A stretch of 25,491 nucleotides of DNA from JALZDI01 sp965653225 (GCA_965653225.1 CBFGZI010000050.1:1-25491), one strand, 5' to 3'; numbered from the stretch's first letter, positions 10,091 through 17,979 are shown. Translations and numbers: made by a program. Notes: generated from the letters alone by a model not told the origin.

Positions 10091-10897
10091 ATGAACATTG
10101 TCGTCTGTGTGAAGTACGTGCCGGACGCGACGGCTGAGCGCACGTTCAACGATTCCGACAACACCGTCGACCGGGCCGGCGTCGACGGCCTGCTGTCAGA
10201 GCTCGACGAGTACGCCGTCGAGCAGGCGCTGCAGGCTGTCGAGAAGTCCGGAGACGGCGAGATCACCGTGCTGACGGTGGGCCCCGACGCCGCGGTCGAC
10301 GCGGTACGCAAGGGCCTGCAGATGGGCGCCCACAAGGGCGTGCACGTGGTCGACGACGCGATCCACGGGTCGGACTCGGTGGCCACCTCGCTGGTGCTCG
10401 CGAAGGCGATCGAGAAGATCGGCGCCGACTCTGAGGGCTCAGGCTGGGACATGGTGGTCTGCGGCATGGCCTCTACCGACGGCTCGATGAGCGTGGTGCC
10501 CGCGATGCTGGCCGAGCGGCTGGACGTGCCGCAGGTGACCATGGGCTCCGAGGTCACCGTCGACGGCTCGAAGGTGACGATCCGTCGCGACGGCGACGCG
10601 GCGACCGAGACCATCGAGGGCGAGACGCCGCTGGTGCTGAGCGTGACCGACCAGTCCGGTGAGGCCCGCTACCCCTCGTTCAAGGGGATCATGGCGGCCA
10701 AGAAGAAGCCCATGGAGACCTGGTCGCTGTCCGACATCGGCGTCGACGCCGGCGAGGTCGGCCTGGACGCCGCCTGGACCAAGGTCGACTCGTTCGAGGC
10801 GCGCCCGCCGCGGCAGGCCGGCACGATCGTGACCGACGAGGACGGCGACGGCGCGACCAAGCTGGTCGAGTTCCTGGCCGGCCAGAAGTTCATCTGA
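10091..10897 (+). CDS. etfB: Electron transfer flavoprotein, beta subunit
   Basis: The small ETF subunit binds AMP and, with EtfA, carries electrons from acyl-CoA and related dehydrogenases to ETF:quinone oxidoreductase. The 268-residue product begins MNIVVCVKYVPDATAERTF, typical of bacterial EtfB, with DEYAVEQALQA at 39-49. The family signature region is at about 161-192 (KVTIRRDGDAATETIEGETP followed by LVLSV), then the EARYPSFKGIMAAKKKP stretch that contacts partner dehydrogenases in the family. ATG 10091 is the only good start; AGGAGG lies 13 nt upstream, longer than ideal. etfA follows after 19 nt, so the pair is an operon ended by the terminator at 11898-11946. Order and content match M. 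tuberculosis fixA/fixB (Rv3029c-Rv3028c). Confidence 0.96.
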   Translation: MNIVVCVKYVPDATAERTFNDSDNTVDRAGVDGLLSELDEYAVEQALQAVEKSGDGEITVLTVGPDAAVDAVRKGLQMGAHKGVHVVDDAIHGSDSVATSLVLAKAIEKIGADSEGSGWDMVVCGMASTDGSMSVVPAMLAERLDVPQVTMGSEVTVDGSKVTIRRDGDAATETIEGETPLVLSVTDQSGEARYPSFKGIMAAKKKPMETWSLSDIGVDAGEVGLDAAWTKVDSFEARPPRQAGTIVTDEDGDGATKLVEFLAGQKFI

Positions 10898-10916
10898 GAA
10901 GGGGCTGGAAGAAGTC

Positions 10917-11873
10917 ATGGCTGAAGTTCTCGTTCTCGTCGACCATGTCGGCGGGTCGGTGAAGAAGACGACCTCTGAGCTCCTGACGATCGCCCGCCGC
11001 CTGGGTGAGCCGTCGGCAGTGTTCATCGGGTCGGAGGTCGACCAGGCCAAGGAGGCGCTGGCCAGGTACGGCGCCCAGAAGGTCTACGTCGTCGACGACC
11101 CGGCGACCAACGAGTTCCTGGTGGCACCCAAGGCCGAGGCGATCGCGCAGCTGGCCGAGAAGACGCAGGCCGCCGCGGTGCTGATCCCGTCGTACGCCGA
11201 GGGCAAGGAGATCGCCGGCCGGCTGGCGATCAAGCTCGGCTCCGGTGTCATCACCGACGCCGTGGACGTGCAGCCCGGCGACGACGGGCCGCAGGCGACC
11301 CAGTCGGTGTTCGCCGGCGGCTACACGGTCAAGTCGCACGTCACCAAGGGCACGCCGATCATCACGGTCAAGCCCAACTCCGCCACCCCTGAGCCCGCCG
11401 ACGGTGCGGCCGAGGTCGAGAAGGCCGAGGTGACGATCTCCGACTCGGCCAAGAAGGCCAGGATCACCTCCAGCGAGGAGCGCAAGCAGAGCGGTCGCCC
11501 CGAGCTGACCGAGGCCGCGATCGTGGTCTCCGGCGGGCGTGGCACCGGCGGCAACTTCGAGCCGGTGGAGGCGTTCGCGGACTCGCTCGGCGCCGCGGTC
11601 GGCGCCTCCCGCGCCGCGGTCGACTCCGGCTGGTACCCGCACTCGTCGCAGGTCGGTCAGACCGGCAAGACCGTGTCGCCGCAGCTGTACATCGCCGCCG
11701 GCATCTCCGGCGCGATCCAGCACCGCGCCGGCATGCAGACCTCGAAGACCATCGTCGCGATCAACAAGGACGAGGAGGCGCCCATCTTCGAGATGGCCGA
11801 CTTCGGCGTCGTCGGCGACCTGCACAAGGTCCTGCCCGCCGCGACGGAAGCGGTGACCAAGCACAAGGGCTGA
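10917..11873 (+). CDS. etfA: Electron transfer flavoprotein, alpha subunit
   Basis: The large ETF subunit carries the redox FAD. The protein has 318 residues. Domain I (about 1-190) begins MAEVLVLVDHVGGSVKKTTSE. The FAD domain (about 195-310) contains VSGGRGTGG, the QVGQTGK segment (245-251) and LYIAAGISGAIQH (258-270), followed by SKTIVAINKDEEAPIFE, all diagnostic of EtfA. The ATG is preceded by GAAGAAG and by AGAAGGGG slightly further upstream. It is co-transcribed with etfB (19-nt gap) and followed after 24 nt by a strong terminator. With the nearby enoyl-CoA hydratase it suggests a fatty-acid-oxidation or general dehydrogenase electron outlet. Confidence 0.97.
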   Translation: MAEVLVLVDHVGGSVKKTTSELLTIARRLGEPSAVFIGSEVDQAKEALARYGAQKVYVVDDPATNEFLVAPKAEAIAQLAEKTQAAAVLIPSYAEGKEIAGRLAIKLGSGVITDAVDVQPGDDGPQATQSVFAGGYTVKSHVTKGTPIITVKPNSATPEPADGAAEVEKAEVTISDSAKKARITSSEERKQSGRPELTEAAIVVSGGRGTGGNFEPVEAFADSLGAAVGASRAAVDSGWYPHSSQVGQTGKTVSPQLYIAAGISGAIQHRAGMQTSKTIVAINKDEEAPIFEMADFGVVGDLHKVLPAATEAVTKHKG

Positions 11874-11897
11874 CCACCCGACCCGCACAGACAATTG

Positions 11898-11946
11898 GCG
11901 CGGGGGTCCCCACCGACGGTAGGTCCGTCGCAGGGGACCCCCGCGC
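11898..11946 (+). terminator. Long nested hairpin terminator after etfA
   Basis: The arms at 11898-11911 and 11933-11946 pair perfectly over 14 bp (GCGCGGGGGTCCCC with its complement). Inside the loop CGACGG (11914-11919) pairs with CCGTCG (11925-11930). The 3' side is TGTTCGTTGTTCG, T-rich for this genome but not a full T-tract. It starts 24 nt after the etfA stop and separates the etf operon from the cysteine desulfurase promoter. Confidence 0.85.
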
Positions 11947-11987
11947 TGTTCGTTGTTCGCACCTGCGGGGCCCAGTGATGCAGCCCG

Positions 11988-12006
11988 CCCTCACGTCGCG
12001 TGAGGG
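11988..12006. promoter_or_regulatory. Perfect 8-bp inverted repeat upstream of the cysteine desulfurase promoter
   Basis: CCCTCACG - TCG - CGTGAGGG, ending 18 nt before the TACCCT -10 element and so covering the expected -35 zone. The position suits an operator. It could instead be a second small hairpin behind the etfA terminator. Confidence 0.45.
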
Positions 12007-12024
12007 TCAGGTGGATTCGCCGAC

Positions 12025-12030
12025 TACCCT
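12025..12030 (+). promoter_or_regulatory. Putative -10 element of the cysteine desulfurase operon
   Basis: TACCCT fits TANNNT, 9 nt before the ATG; the predicted leader is 0-3 nt. No Shine-Dalgarno sequence precedes the ATG, consistent with leaderless initiation. Confidence 0.45.
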
Positions 12031-12039
12031 GGGACGGTC

Positions 12040-13242
12040 ATGAGCCCTACGGTCACCTACCTCGACCACGCCGCCACCACGCCGATGATTCCCGAGGCCG
12101 TGGTGGCGGTGACCGAGCAGCTGCAGGCGCTCGGCAACCCGTCGTCTCTGCATGGGTCGGGCCGCGCGGCCCGGCGGGTCGTCGAGGAGGCCAGGGAGAC
12201 CGTCGCCCAGGCGCTCGGCGCCCGGCCCAGCGACGTGGTGTTCACCGCCGGCGGCACCGAGGCCGACAACCTCGCGGTGAAGGGGCTGTGGTGGTCCCGC
12301 CGGCGCGAGGACCCCCGGCGTACCCGCGTGCTGGCCAGTGCCGTCGAGCACCACGCGGTGCTCGACTCGCTCGACTGGCTGCAGGCCGCCGAGGGAGCCA
12401 CCGTCGAGTACGTGCCGGTCGACCACCTCGGCCGCGTCGACGTCGAGGCGCTGCGCCGCAGCATCGCCGAGGACCCCGGCTCGGTCGCGTTCGTGACCGT
12501 GATGTGGGCCAACAACGAGGTCGGCACCGTCCAGCCGCTCGACGAGGTCGTCGCGGTCGCGCACGAGCACGACGTGCTCGTACACACCGACGCGGTCCAG
12601 GCGGTCGGCCAGCTGCCGGTCGACTTCGCCGCCAGCGGTGCCGACGCGCTCACGGTGTCCGCGCACAAGCTCGGCGGGCCCATGGGCGCAGGCGCGCTGC
12701 TGGTGCGCCGCGAGGTGCAGCTCGTGCCCGTCCTGCACGGCGGCGGGCAGGAGCGCGACGTCCGGTCCGGCACACTCAACGTGCCCGCGATCGCGGGCAT
12801 GGCCGCCGCGGTCGAGCTCGCGGTCAAGCGCCAGCCCGAGCACGCCGCGGAGAGCGCGGAGCTGCGCGACGAGCTGGTCGCGCGTGTCCGTGAGCAGGTG
12901 CCCGACGTCGTGCTCAACGGCGACCCCGAGCCCGGGTTCGAGCACCGGCTGCCGTGCAACGCGCACCTGACCTTCCCCGGATGCGAGGGAGACCTGCTGC
13001 TGATGCTGCTCGACGCCCAGGGCATCGAGTGCTCCACGGGCTCGGCCTGCTCGGCCGGCGTTCCGCAGGCCAGCCACGTGCTGCTGGCAATGGGCGACGA
13101 CGACGCGTACGCCCGAGCCTCGCTGCGGTTCTCGCTGGGGCACGGGTCCACCGCCGCCGACGTCGACCACCTCGCCGAGGTGATCGGCCCCGCCGTCGAG
13201 CGCGCCCGGGCGGCGGGGGTCACGGACCGGAAGGAGCTGTGA
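12040..13242 (+). CDS. iscS: Cysteine desulfurase (IscS/NifS family)
   Basis: PLP enzyme that takes sulfur from L-cysteine as a protein persulfide. The 400-residue product begins YLDHAATTPM, the usual NifS-class opening. Active-site residues: His104 in SAVEHHAVLDS, Asp184 and Gln187 in HTDAVQAVGQLPVDF, the PLP lysine Lys210 in SAHKLGGPMGAGAL, and the persulfide cysteine Cys337 in CSTGSACSAG. The short loop around this cysteine should be compared with IscS (group I) by alignment. mnmA follows after 2 nt and its ribosome site (AAGGAG, 13231-13236) lies inside this gene, so the enzyme is probably the sulfur donor for tRNA thiolation. It may also serve Fe-S assembly; no suf or isc scaffold gene is adjacent. 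The context equals M. tuberculosis iscS (Rv3025c). Confidence 0.95.
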   Translation: MSPTVTYLDHAATTPMIPEAVVAVTEQLQALGNPSSLHGSGRAARRVVEEARETVAQALGARPSDVVFTAGGTEADNLAVKGLWWSRRREDPRRTRVLASAVEHHAVLDSLDWLQAAEGATVEYVPVDHLGRVDVEALRRSIAEDPGSVAFVTVMWANNEVGTVQPLDEVVAVAHEHDVLVHTDAVQAVGQLPVDFAASGADALTVSAHKLGGPMGAGALLVRREVQLVPVLHGGGQERDVRSGTLNVPAIAGMAAAVELAVKRQPEHAAESAELRDELVARVREQVPDVVLNGDPEPGFEHRLPCNAHLTFPGCEGDLLLMLLDAQGIECSTGSACSAGVPQASHVLLAMGDDDAYARASLRFSLGHGSTAADVDHLAEVIGPAVERARAAGVTDRKEL

Positions 13243-13244
13243 CG

Positions 13245-14360
13245 ATGCGGGTGCTCGCCGCGATGTCCGGCGGTGTGGACTCGGCCGTCGCCGCCGCCCG
13301 CGCCGCCGAGGCCGGCCACGACGTCACCGGGGTACACCTGGCGCTGTCCAAGAACGCGCAGTCCTACCGCAGCGGCGCCCGCGGCTGCTGCACGCTGGAG
13401 GACTCCCGCGACGCCCGGCGCGCGGCCGACGTCATCGGCATCCCGTTCTACGTCTGGGACATGGCCGAGCGTTTCCACGCCGACGTCGTCGAGGACTTCG
13501 TCGCCGAGTACGAGGCCGGCCGCACCCCGAACCCGTGCCTGCGCTGCAACGAGCGGATCAAGTTCGAGGCGGTCCTCGACCGCGCAGTCGCGCTCGGCTT
13601 CGACGCGGTCGCGACCGGGCACTACGCGCGGCTGCGCACCGGCGCCGACGGCCGGGTCGAGATGCACCGCGCCGTCGACCCCGGCAAGGACCAGTCGTAC
13701 GTGCTCGGTGTGCTCACCCAGGGCCAGCTCGCGCACGCGATGTTCCCGCTCGGCGACAGCACGAAGGACGTGGTGCGTGCCGAGGCCGAGCGCCGCGGTC
13801 TGGCGGTGGCGCGCAAGCCCGACAGCCACGACATCTGCTTCATCGCCGACGGCGACACCGCCGGGTTCCTGCGCCGCCGTCTCGGCGACGCGCCGGGCGA
13901 CATCGTCGACCGCTCGGGCGCCGTCGTCGGCAGCCACCAGGGCGCGTACACGTACACCATCGGCCAGCGGCGCGGCCTGCAGATCGGCGTCCCGGCGCCG
14001 GACGGGCGCCCCCGCTACGTGCTCGACATCGAGCCGGCCAGCCGGACCGTCACCGTCGGCTCGCGCGAGGAGCTCGACGTCGACCGCATCGTCGGCATCC
14101 GCCCGCGCTGGTGCGCCGACGCGCCCGAGGGCGTGCTCGACTGCGCCGTGCAGCTGCGCGCGCACGGTGAGGAGCACACCGCCCGCGCCTATGTCGACGA
14201 CGGCCACCTGGTGGTGGAGCTGGCCCGGCCCGCGCGCGGCGTGGCCCCGGGTCAGGCAGTGGTGGTCTACGACGGCACCCGCGTCGTCGGCAGCGCGACC
14301 ATCGACCGGGCCGCCGCTGCCGACCGTGCCACCGCGTCTGCTGCCCACCGGTCCGCATGA
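13245..14360 (+). CDS. mnmA: tRNA-specific 2-thiouridylase MnmA
   Basis: Thiolates C2 of the wobble uridine 34 in tRNA-Lys, -Glu and -Gln using ATP and persulfide sulfur. The 371-residue product has the PP-loop ATP site SGGVDS at residues 8-13. Catalytic Cys98 sits in TPNPCLRCNERIKF and the persulfide-forming Cys198 in SHDICFIADGD; Asp/Ser text (GKDQSYVLGVL) and HQGAYTYTIGQRRGL follow as in the family. A C-terminal beta-barrel occupies about 270-355, then a short Ala-rich tail. The ATG has AAGGAG 8 nt upstream. It sits directly behind a cysteine desulfurase, a natural sulfur relay, and its stop overlaps the next start (ATGA at 14357), so translational coupling is likely. Confidence 0.97.
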   Translation: MRVLAAMSGGVDSAVAAARAAEAGHDVTGVHLALSKNAQSYRSGARGCCTLEDSRDARRAADVIGIPFYVWDMAERFHADVVEDFVAEYEAGRTPNPCLRCNERIKFEAVLDRAVALGFDAVATGHYARLRTGADGRVEMHRAVDPGKDQSYVLGVLTQGQLAHAMFPLGDSTKDVVRAEAERRGLAVARKPDSHDICFIADGDTAGFLRRRLGDAPGDIVDRSGAVVGSHQGAYTYTIGQRRGLQIGVPAPDGRPRYVLDIEPASRTVTVGSREELDVDRIVGIRPRWCADAPEGVLDCAVQLRAHGEEHTARAYVDDGHLVVELARPARGVAPGQAVVVYDGTRVVGSATIDRAAAADRATASAAHRSA

Positions 14361-15385
14361 GCGGGGAGCAGATTCCCCCCACCGGGGTGGCGACCGGTGT
14401 CGGGTCGATGCCCGGCGAGGACTACCGCGAGGCCGTGCGGACCGTGCTGGGCGTGCTCGAGGACCTGCCGCACATGCCCGAGCTGCCGGCGCGCTCCGAG
14501 GCGGCGTCGATGACCGGCCGCGCGGTCGCGATGCTGGCCGACCTCGGCGCCGACCTGCAGCCGGCCGGGTGGCGGCTGACCGACGCACCCGGACGCGACC
14601 ACCGGCGCGCCCGCTCGCTGCTGGCCCAGGACCTCGACGTGGTCGAGGAGCTGACGCAGGACTACGAAGGGCCGTTCAAGATCCAGGTCGCGGGTCCCTG
14701 GACGCTCGCGGCCACCGTCGAGCGCCCGCGCGGCGACCGCCTGCTGGCCGACCACGGTGCGCGCCGCGAGCTGGCGCAGTCGCTGGCCGAGGGCCTGGGC
14801 GGCCACATCGACGACGTACGCCGCCGGGTGCCCGGCGCGCAGCTGGTGGTGCAGGTGGACGAGCCCGCACTGCCGGCCGTCCTGGCCGGGGCGGTGCCCA
14901 CTGCCAGCGGCTTCCATCGGCACCGCTCCGTGACCGCGCCCGAGGGCGTCGAGGCGCTGCGCTGGGTGCTCGATGCGGTGACCGTGGCCGGCGCGTCCCC
15001 GGTCGTCCACTGCTGCGCGGACGCGGTGCCGGTGGCCCTGCTGGCCAAGGCCGGCGCACGCGCTGTGTCGGTCGACGCGTCGCGGGTGACCCGGGGTCAG
15101 TACGACGCGTATGCCGGGCTGCTCGACCAGGGCATCGGGCTGTGGCTGGGTGTCGTACCCGTCCCCGAGCCCGAGCCGGTGCCGAGCGACACCGACCTGC
15201 TGCGCCGGGTGCAGCGGCTGCTGGAGGACCTCGGCGCAGACCCCGAGGCCGCGGGGTCGCACTGCGTGGTCACGCCGGCCTGCGGGCTCGCCGGAGCCAC
15301 GTCCGCGTGGGCCAGGCGCGCGCTCACGCTGGCGGTCCAGGTGGCCCGGCACATGTCGGGGGTAGAGGGCAGGATGACCTCATGA
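14357..15385 (+). CDS. Short methionine-synthase-like protein (cobalamin-independent MetE C-domain fold)
   Basis: 342-residue protein resembling only the C-terminal (alpha/beta)8 domain of MetE (Meth_synt_2), as does M. tuberculosis Rv3015c next to ligA. It opens ATGVGSMPGEDYREAVRTV. Metal-ligand candidates: His218 and Cys220 in PVVHCCADAV match the MetE HxC pair, and Cys309 in VTPACGLAG matches the late cysteine. Asp240 in VSVDASRV stands where MetE has glutamate. The N-terminal half of MetE is absent, so full methyltetrahydrofolate-dependent methionine synthesis is uncertain. Short archaeal and actinobacterial homologues are usually annotated methionine synthase and may use another methyl donor. 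It overlaps mnmA and ligA by ATGA on both sides, an unusual link between a methyl-transfer fold, tRNA thiolation and DNA ligation. Confidence 0.8.
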   Translation: MSGEQIPPTGVATGVGSMPGEDYREAVRTVLGVLEDLPHMPELPARSEAASMTGRAVAMLADLGADLQPAGWRLTDAPGRDHRRARSLLAQDLDVVEELTQDYEGPFKIQVAGPWTLAATVERPRGDRLLADHGARRELAQSLAEGLGGHIDDVRRRVPGAQLVVQVDEPALPAVLAGAVPTASGFHRHRSVTAPEGVEALRWVLDAVTVAGASPVVHCCADAVPVALLAKAGARAVSVDASRVTRGQYDAYAGLLDQGIGLWLGVVPVPEPEPVPSDTDLLRRVQRLLEDLGADPEAAGSHCVVTPACGLAGATSAWARRALTLAVQVARHMSGVEGRMTS

Positions 15386-17505
15386 CCGAGGAGGACCTGC
15401 CTCGCGCGACGGCCGCGGAGGCGCCCGCCGAGGCGCCCGCGGAGGCGCGCGAGCGGCACCAGGACCTGGCCGAGCAGGTCGAGGACCACCGCTGGCGCTA
15501 CTACGTGCTCGACCGGCCGACGGCCAGCGACGCCGAGTTCGACACGCTGATGCGCGAGCTGGAGGCGCTGGAGGAGCAGTACCCCGACCTGCGCACGCCC
15601 GACTCGCCGACGCAGAAGGTCGGGGGAGCGGTCTCGACCGACTTCACGCCGGTCGAGCACCGCGAGCGGATGATGAGCCTCGACAACGCGTTCACGCAGG
15701 AGGAGCTGGTCTCCTGGTTCGCCCGCGCCGAGCGCGAGGGCGCCGGCGACGCCGACTTCCTGTGCGAGCTCAAGGTCGACGGGCTGGCGATCAACCTGAC
15801 CTACGAGAACGGCCGGCTGGTGCGCGGCGCGACCCGCGGCGACGGGCGCGTGGGCGAGGACGTCACCGCCAACGTCCGCACCCTCGAGCAGGTGCCGCAC
15901 CGGCTGACCGGCACTGACGACTACCCCGTGCCGGAGCTGGTGGAGGTGCGCGGCGAGGTCTACTTCACCGGCGAGGACTTCGCGGCGCTCAACGCGCAGC
16001 TGGTCGAGGCCGGCAAGGAGCCGTTCGCCAACCCGCGCAACACCGCGGCCGGCTCGCTGCGGCAGAAGGACCCGAAGGTGACCGCGCGGCGGCGGCTGCG
16101 GATGGTGTGCCACGGCTTGGGAGCCCGCACCGGCTTCGAGCCGACCCGGCAGTCGGAGTCCTACGAGGCGCTGCGCGCCTGGGGGCTGCCGGTGTCCGAC
16201 CGCGCCCGGGTGGTGCACGACCTCGAGGCCGTGCGCGAGTTCATCGAGCACTACCGCGAGGAGCGCCACGGCGTCGAGCACGAGATCGACGGCGTGGTGG
16301 TCAAGATCGACCAGGTGTCGCTGCAGCGTCGGCTGGGCTCGACGTCGCGGGCGCCGCGCTGGGCGATCGCGTTCAAGTACCCGCCCGAGGAGGTCAACAC
16401 CAAGCTGCTCGACATCCAGGTCAACGTCGGCCGCACCGGCCGGGTGACGCCGTTCGGGGTGATGCAGCCGGTGAAGGTGGCCGGGTCGACCGTGGAGATG
16501 GCGACGCTGCACAACGCCTCGGAGGTCACCCGCAAGGGCGTGCTGATCGGCGACACCGTGGTGCTGCGCAAGGCCGGCGACGTGATCCCCGAGATCCTCG
16601 GGCCGGTCGTCGACCTGCGCGACGGCTCCGAGCACGCGTTCGAGATGCCCACCCACTGCCCGGCGTGCGGCACCGAGCTTCGGCCCGAGCGCGAGGGCGA
16701 CGCCGACATCCGCTGCCCCAACAGCCGGTCCTGCCCGGCGCAGCTGCGTGAGCGGCTGTTCCACGTGGCCGGGCGTGGTGCGTTCGACATCGAGGTGCTC
16801 GGCTACGAGGCCGCGACCGCGCTGCTCGACGCCGGCGTGGTGCACGACGAGGGCGACCTGTTCACCCTCGACGAGGACACCCTGCTGAAGGTGCCGCTGT
16901 TCACCAAGAAGGACGGCGCGCTGTCGGCCAACGGCCAGCGGCTGCTGGCCAACCTCGAGCAGGTGAAGGGCCAGCCGTTGTGGCGGGTGCTGGTCGGACT
17001 GTCGATCCGGCACGTCGGCCCGACCGCGGCGCGGGCGCTGGCCGGCGCGATGGGGTCGATGCAGCGCATCGCCGACGCGAGTGCCGAGGAGCTGGCCGCC
17101 GTCGAGGGCGTCGGACCGACCATCGCCGACGCGATCCGCGACTGGTTCGGGGTCGACTGGCACCGCGAGGTGGTGAGCAAGTGGCGTGAGGCCGGCGTGC
17201 GGATGGAGGACGAGGTCGACGAGTCCGTGGCCCGCACCCTGGAGGGGCTGACCGTCGTGGTCACCGGCTCGCTGCCCGGGTTCTCCCGCGACGAGGCCAA
17301 GGAGGTCATCCTCGCCCGCGGCGGCAAGGCCAGCGGCTCGGTGTCGAAGAAGACCGACTTCGTGGTGGCCGGCGACTCGCCCGGCTCCAAGTACGACAAG
17401 GCGGTGCAGCTCGGCGTACCCGTGCTCGACGAGGACGGCTTCCGGGTCCTGCTGGCCGACGGGGCCGAGGCCGCGCAGAAGGTCGCACAGGTCGGCGAGG
17501 CCTGA
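15382..17505 (+). CDS. ligA: NAD-dependent DNA ligase LigA
   Basis: Seals nicks in duplex DNA with NAD+ as adenylate donor; essential for Okazaki-fragment joining. The 707-residue product has all domains: Ia (about 25-85, HRWRYYVLDRPTASDAEFD), adenylation with Lys131 in CELKVDGLAINL, OB fold, a Zn finger with Cys426, Cys429, Cys445 and Cys451, helix-hairpin-helix repeats (about 540-605) and a C-terminal BRCT domain (about 616-697, GLTVVVTGSLPGFSRDEAKE). The frame is open far upstream through metE-like and mnmA sequence, which is shadow. ATG 15382 is chosen because it overlaps the preceding stop as ATGA and gives the expected N-terminus. An EAPA repeat (13-20) in the N-terminal tail is low-complexity. 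A hairpin 2 nt past the stop ends the operon. Confidence 0.97.
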   Translation: MTEEDLPRATAAEAPAEAPAEARERHQDLAEQVEDHRWRYYVLDRPTASDAEFDTLMRELEALEEQYPDLRTPDSPTQKVGGAVSTDFTPVEHRERMMSLDNAFTQEELVSWFARAEREGAGDADFLCELKVDGLAINLTYENGRLVRGATRGDGRVGEDVTANVRTLEQVPHRLTGTDDYPVPELVEVRGEVYFTGEDFAALNAQLVEAGKEPFANPRNTAAGSLRQKDPKVTARRRLRMVCHGLGARTGFEPTRQSESYEALRAWGLPVSDRARVVHDLEAVREFIEHYREERHGVEHEIDGVVVKIDQVSLQRRLGSTSRAPRWAIAFKYPPEEVNTKLLDIQVNVGRTGRVTPFGVMQPVKVAGSTVEMATLHNASEVTRKGVLIGDTVVLRKAGDVIPEILGPVVDLRDGSEHAFEMPTHCPACGTELRPEREGDADIRCPNSRSCPAQLRERLFHVAGRGAFDIEVLGYEAATALLDAGVVHDEGDLFTLDEDTLLKVPLFTKKDGALSANGQRLLANLEQVKGQPLWRVLVGLSIRHVGPTAARALAGAMGSMQRIADASAEELAAVEGVGPTIADAIRDWFGVDWHREVVSKWREAGVRMEDEVDESVARTLEGLTVVVTGSLPGFSRDEAKEVILARGGKASGSVSKKTDFVVAGDSPGSKYDKAVQLGVPVLDEDGFRVLLADGAEAAQKVAQVGEA

Positions 17506-17507
17506 CG

Positions 17508-17529
17508 GCGCCACCACGTCGGGTGGCGC
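17508..17529 (+). terminator. Hairpin after ligA
   Basis: GCGCCACC (17508-17515) pairs perfectly with GGTGGCGC (17522-17529) around a 6-nt loop, 2 nt after the ligA stop, followed by GTTG and not a real T-tract. The 3' arm is shared with the inverted copy of the repeat cluster described at 17519-17609. Confidence 0.6.
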
Positions 17530-17609
17530 GTTGCGGATGGACAAACCGGACGCCAGGCCTACGGAACGCGCCACTCGACGGCGGTCGACCTACGGAGCGC
17601 GCCACCCGA
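17519..17609 (+). repeat. Short repeat cluster between ligA and gatC: one inverted and two direct copies
   Basis: Direct copies at 17558-17578 and 17589-17609 start CCTACGGA and contain CGCGCCACYCGA; they differ at 2 of 21 positions and are 31 bp apart. The reverse complement of 17519-17536 gives CCGCAACGCGCCACCCGA, matching the second direct copy at 15 of 18 positions. The cluster ends 10 bp before the predicted gatC -10 element. Confidence 0.65.
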
Positions 17610-17618
17610 GCCCGGCTC

Positions 17619-17624
17619 TAGGAT
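17619..17624 (+). promoter_or_regulatory. Putative -10 element of gatCAB
   Basis: TAGGAT is a strong actinobacterial -10 match. Transcription would start near 17631, giving a leader of about 37 nt that includes GGAG (17653-17656), 11 nt before the gatC ATG. Confidence 0.5.
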
Positions 17625-17667
17625 TGCGAGGTCACCCCCGCCGTCCCGGACCGGAGTGAGACCCCGC

Positions 17668-17979
17668 ATGGCCGAGCACGACCCCGCGATCACCCGCGAC
17701 GAGGTCGCCCACCTCGCGCACCTGGCGCGCATCGACCTCACCGACGCCGAGCTGGACCACCTCGCGCCCCAGCTTGCGGTCATCCTCGAGGCCGTCGCGT
17801 CGGTGTCCACGGTGGCCGCCGACGACATCCCCCCGACCTCGCACGCGGTGCCGCTGACCAACGTGTTCCGCGAGGACGAGCTGCGCACCTGCCTGAGCCC
17901 CGAGGAGGCGCTGGCCGGCGCCCCCGAGGTCGAGGACCAGCGGTTCCGGGTGCCGCGGATCCTGGGGGAGGAGGCCTGA
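17668..17979 (+). CDS. gatC: Aspartyl/glutamyl-tRNA amidotransferase subunit C
   Basis: Small stabilising subunit of GatCAB, which converts Glu-tRNA(Gln) or Asp-tRNA(Asn) to the amide form. The 103-residue product has the family's N-terminal helix (ITRDEVAHLAHLARIDLTD, about 9-27), the central LDHLAPQLAVILEAVASVSTV helix, then extended DDIPPTSHAVPLTNVFRED and the tail DQRFRVPRILGEE. ATG 17668 gives the normal N-terminus; a GTG four codons upstream (17656) is in frame but sits on the ribosome site. It is first in the operon: the stop shares one base with the gatA ATG (TGATG). A TAGGAT -10 element and a repeat cluster lie upstream. Confidence 0.96.
   Translation: MAEHDPAITRDEVAHLAHLARIDLTDAELDHLAPQLAVILEAVASVSTVAADDIPPTSHAVPLTNVFREDELRTCLSPEEALAGAPEVEDQRFRVPRILGEEA

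Noticed and set aside
13273..15381. Apparent 700-codon N-terminal extension of LigA
   Set aside because: It is out of frame with mnmA and the MetE-like gene; the ligase has a normal N-terminus at the ATG overlapping the preceding stop.
13245..17505. A novel multi-gene system built around the MetE-like gene in the thiolation/ligase operon
   Set aside because: The same set of genes occurs together in M. tuberculosis (Rv3025c, Rv3024c, Rv3015c, Rv3014c), so the arrangement is broadly conserved; only the function of the MetE-like protein remains open.
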